A stretch of DNA of 64,000 nt from TMP-86 sp046347195 (GTDB taxonomy: Bacteria; Pseudomonadota; Gammaproteobacteria; Steroidobacterales; Steroidobacteraceae): assembly GCA_046347195.1 (NCBI GenBank), contig JAXMGQ010000016.1, positions 1-64,000 of the forward strand, read 5' to 3'. A model generated the notes under the pieces. It ran no database searches and had not been told where the DNA came from. It was given only the letters and a program-made list of their open reading frames with translations. Made by a program: the position numbers and the translations under genes. How positions within the stretch are numbered: the first letter of the stretch is position 1; every line of letters begins with the position of its first letter. Below are positions 63,132-64,000 of the stretch, piece after piece.

Positions 63132-64000
63132 CTACTTGAAGGCATATGACACGCGAACCCCGTAGGTTCGCGGTGTTGCATGATATGAGACCGCAGCGCC
63201 GGACACCGTGGCGTAATTGCCGACGGTCTGCAGATAATAGCGCTTGTTTCCCAGATTTCGCCCCCAAATCGCGAACTCCCAGCTCTTGCTGCCGCTCGTC
63301 CAGGGGATCGTCGCGTCGATCAATCCATACCCTGCGATCTCGTCGAGGCCCGGTCGGTGCGCATCATGAGTCCACACATGAGTCTTGTAGGAGAGATTTA
63401 CGAGAGGTGCCAGCACACCGCCAAACATCGGGATCGAGTACTGGATCGCCGCATCCGCGGAAAATTTCGGGGAGTTGATGAATTCTTCACCAGTGTAATC
63501 GGTTCCTGCTGGAAGAATGTACTTGTCGTACTTGGTATTGAGCAGCCCAACGCCAAGGGAGGCGTACCAGCGTTCCGTGGGCTGTGCGCGCAGCTCGAAC
63601 TCCGCGCCCTTCGAAGTACCATTTGCCGCATTCCGGACGTAGAAAAATGCAATCCCGCCCTGGACCACGGTATCCAGGACCTGCAGGTTGCGAATCTTGT
63701 TCAGGAACAGGGCGGCATTCGCGCTGAGCTTGCCATCGAGCCAGGTCGTTTTCGCGCCCAGCTCGAAGGTATTGCCGCGCTCCTGATCGTACGGGCCGAG
63801 TTCGCTGACGTCGTTCATCGCCATTCCATTGTAGCCGCCGCTCTTGAAGCCATGGCTCCAGCTCAGATACGTCATCACATCCGTACCTGGCTTCCACTCT
63901 ACAGCGACTCGTCCGGTAGGCGCCGACCAGGTATTCGTAATGTACGAGTTGGGCTGTCCCGGCCCACCGATAGTCTGGAACCAACCAGTATCGAACCCTG
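63132..64000 (-). CDS. TonB-dependent receptor, C-terminal part (5' end outside window)
   Basis: The frame stays open to base 64000 (readable from FDTGWFQTIGGPGQPNSYIT), so the N-terminus lies beyond. Barrel motifs typical of sphingomonad-like receptors: YLSWSHGFKSGGYNG, GNTFELGAKTTWLDGKL, GAEFELRAQPTERWYASLGV, AIWGRNLGNKRYY, ending in aromatic-rich VSYAFK. Likely imports the substrate of the neighbouring carboxylase/UbiD genes; this is inferred from position only. Confidence 0.9.
   Translation of the reverse strand, partial: GFDTGWFQTIGGPGQPNSYITNTWSAPTGRVAVEWKPGTDVMTYLSWSHGFKSGGYNGMAMNDVSELGPYDQERGNTFELGAKTTWLDGKLSANAALFLNKIRNLQVLDTVVQGGIAFFYVRNAANGTSKGAEFELRAQPTERWYASLGVGLLNTKYDKYILPAGTDYTGEEFINSPKFSADAAIQYSIPMFGGVLAPLVNLSYKTHVWTHDAHRPGLDEIAGYGLIDATIPWTSGSKSWEFAIWGRNLGNKRYYLQTVGNYATVSGAAVSYHATPRTYGVRVSYAFK

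Overview
The window is a 64 kb piece of a very GC-rich, gene-dense bacterial chromosome. It looks proteobacterial, most likely a gammaproteobacterium of the Steroidobacter/Nevskia kind: TonB-dependent receptors at both edges, rlmE, a DUF4404 protein, a NarX-type kinase, Tat-exported GMC dehydrogenases and many start/stop-overlapping operons. The taxon is an inference. I saw no rRNA, tRNA, CRISPR array or insertion sequence. No gene-free gap exceeds about 300 bases; the longest, 62382-62633, holds a palindrome upstream of a carboxylase operon.

Layout. 1-26.4 kb: general functions. These are a TonB receptor end, ada, a SulP transporter, a TPR-GGDEF cyclase, a histidine kinase, a sterol-desaturase-like hydroxylase, a repeat lipoprotein with a CehA-type metallohydrolase, a paired acyl-CoA dehydrogenase, rlmE, a COG2509 flavoprotein, a SpoU methyltransferase, a Tat-exported acetamidase/formamidase with an MFS partner, an M28 peptidase, a broken Bcr-type MFS pump, and an isoquinoline-1-oxidoreductase-like Mo/Fe-S pair followed by a phosphoribosyltransferase.

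26.4-48.5 kb is the main find: a catabolic island for C-glycosides (or other 3-oxo-glycosides). It has two pairs of C-deglycosidase-like alpha (TIM-barrel) and beta (DUF6379) subunits, two pairs of FAD GMC oxidoreductase plus Tat-exported 'subunit 3', two further TIM-barrel isomerase/epimerase genes, a Gfo/Idh/MocA dehydrogenase, xylA and xylB, a luciferase-like flavin oxidoreductase, secreted SnoaL and VOC-SnoaL proteins, three MFS carriers and one TetR regulator. A palindrome of consensus TAGAAT-N4-ATTCTA sits before its main transcription units, so the whole island is probably one TetR regulon. The inferred flow is periplasmic 3-oxidation of the sugar, uptake, beta-elimination by the alpha/beta enzyme to release the aglycone, then isomerisation or phosphorylation of the sugar product.

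48.6-56.6 kb: a small protein, a MOSC-ferredoxin-reductase fusion, a remnant of a FAS1/MaoC-type hydratase, a radical SAM/SPASM enzyme with its own promoter, a methylthioadenosine salvage operon (mtnP-apt-mtnA-class II aldolase), a TDT-family carrier and the C-terminal third of a thiolase.

56.9-64 kb is clearly less GC-rich and begins inside that thiolase. It holds a UbiD decarboxylase fused to the thiolase fragment, a HyuA/HyuB carboxylase-like pair whose HyuB carries an acetone-carboxylase-gamma-like tail, a PNPOx-fold protein and a second TonB receptor. It is either acquired DNA or a chimeric join.

Quality warning. Eleven genes carry one to six frame breaks, many in short homopolymers (ada, the M28 peptidase, the Bcr-type MFS gene, the Mo subunit, xylB, the Gfo/Idh gene, mtnP, apt, mtnA, ubiD and the ubiD/thiolase join). 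Many are probably consensus errors rather than true decay; these genes are listed as pseudogenes for this sequence only.
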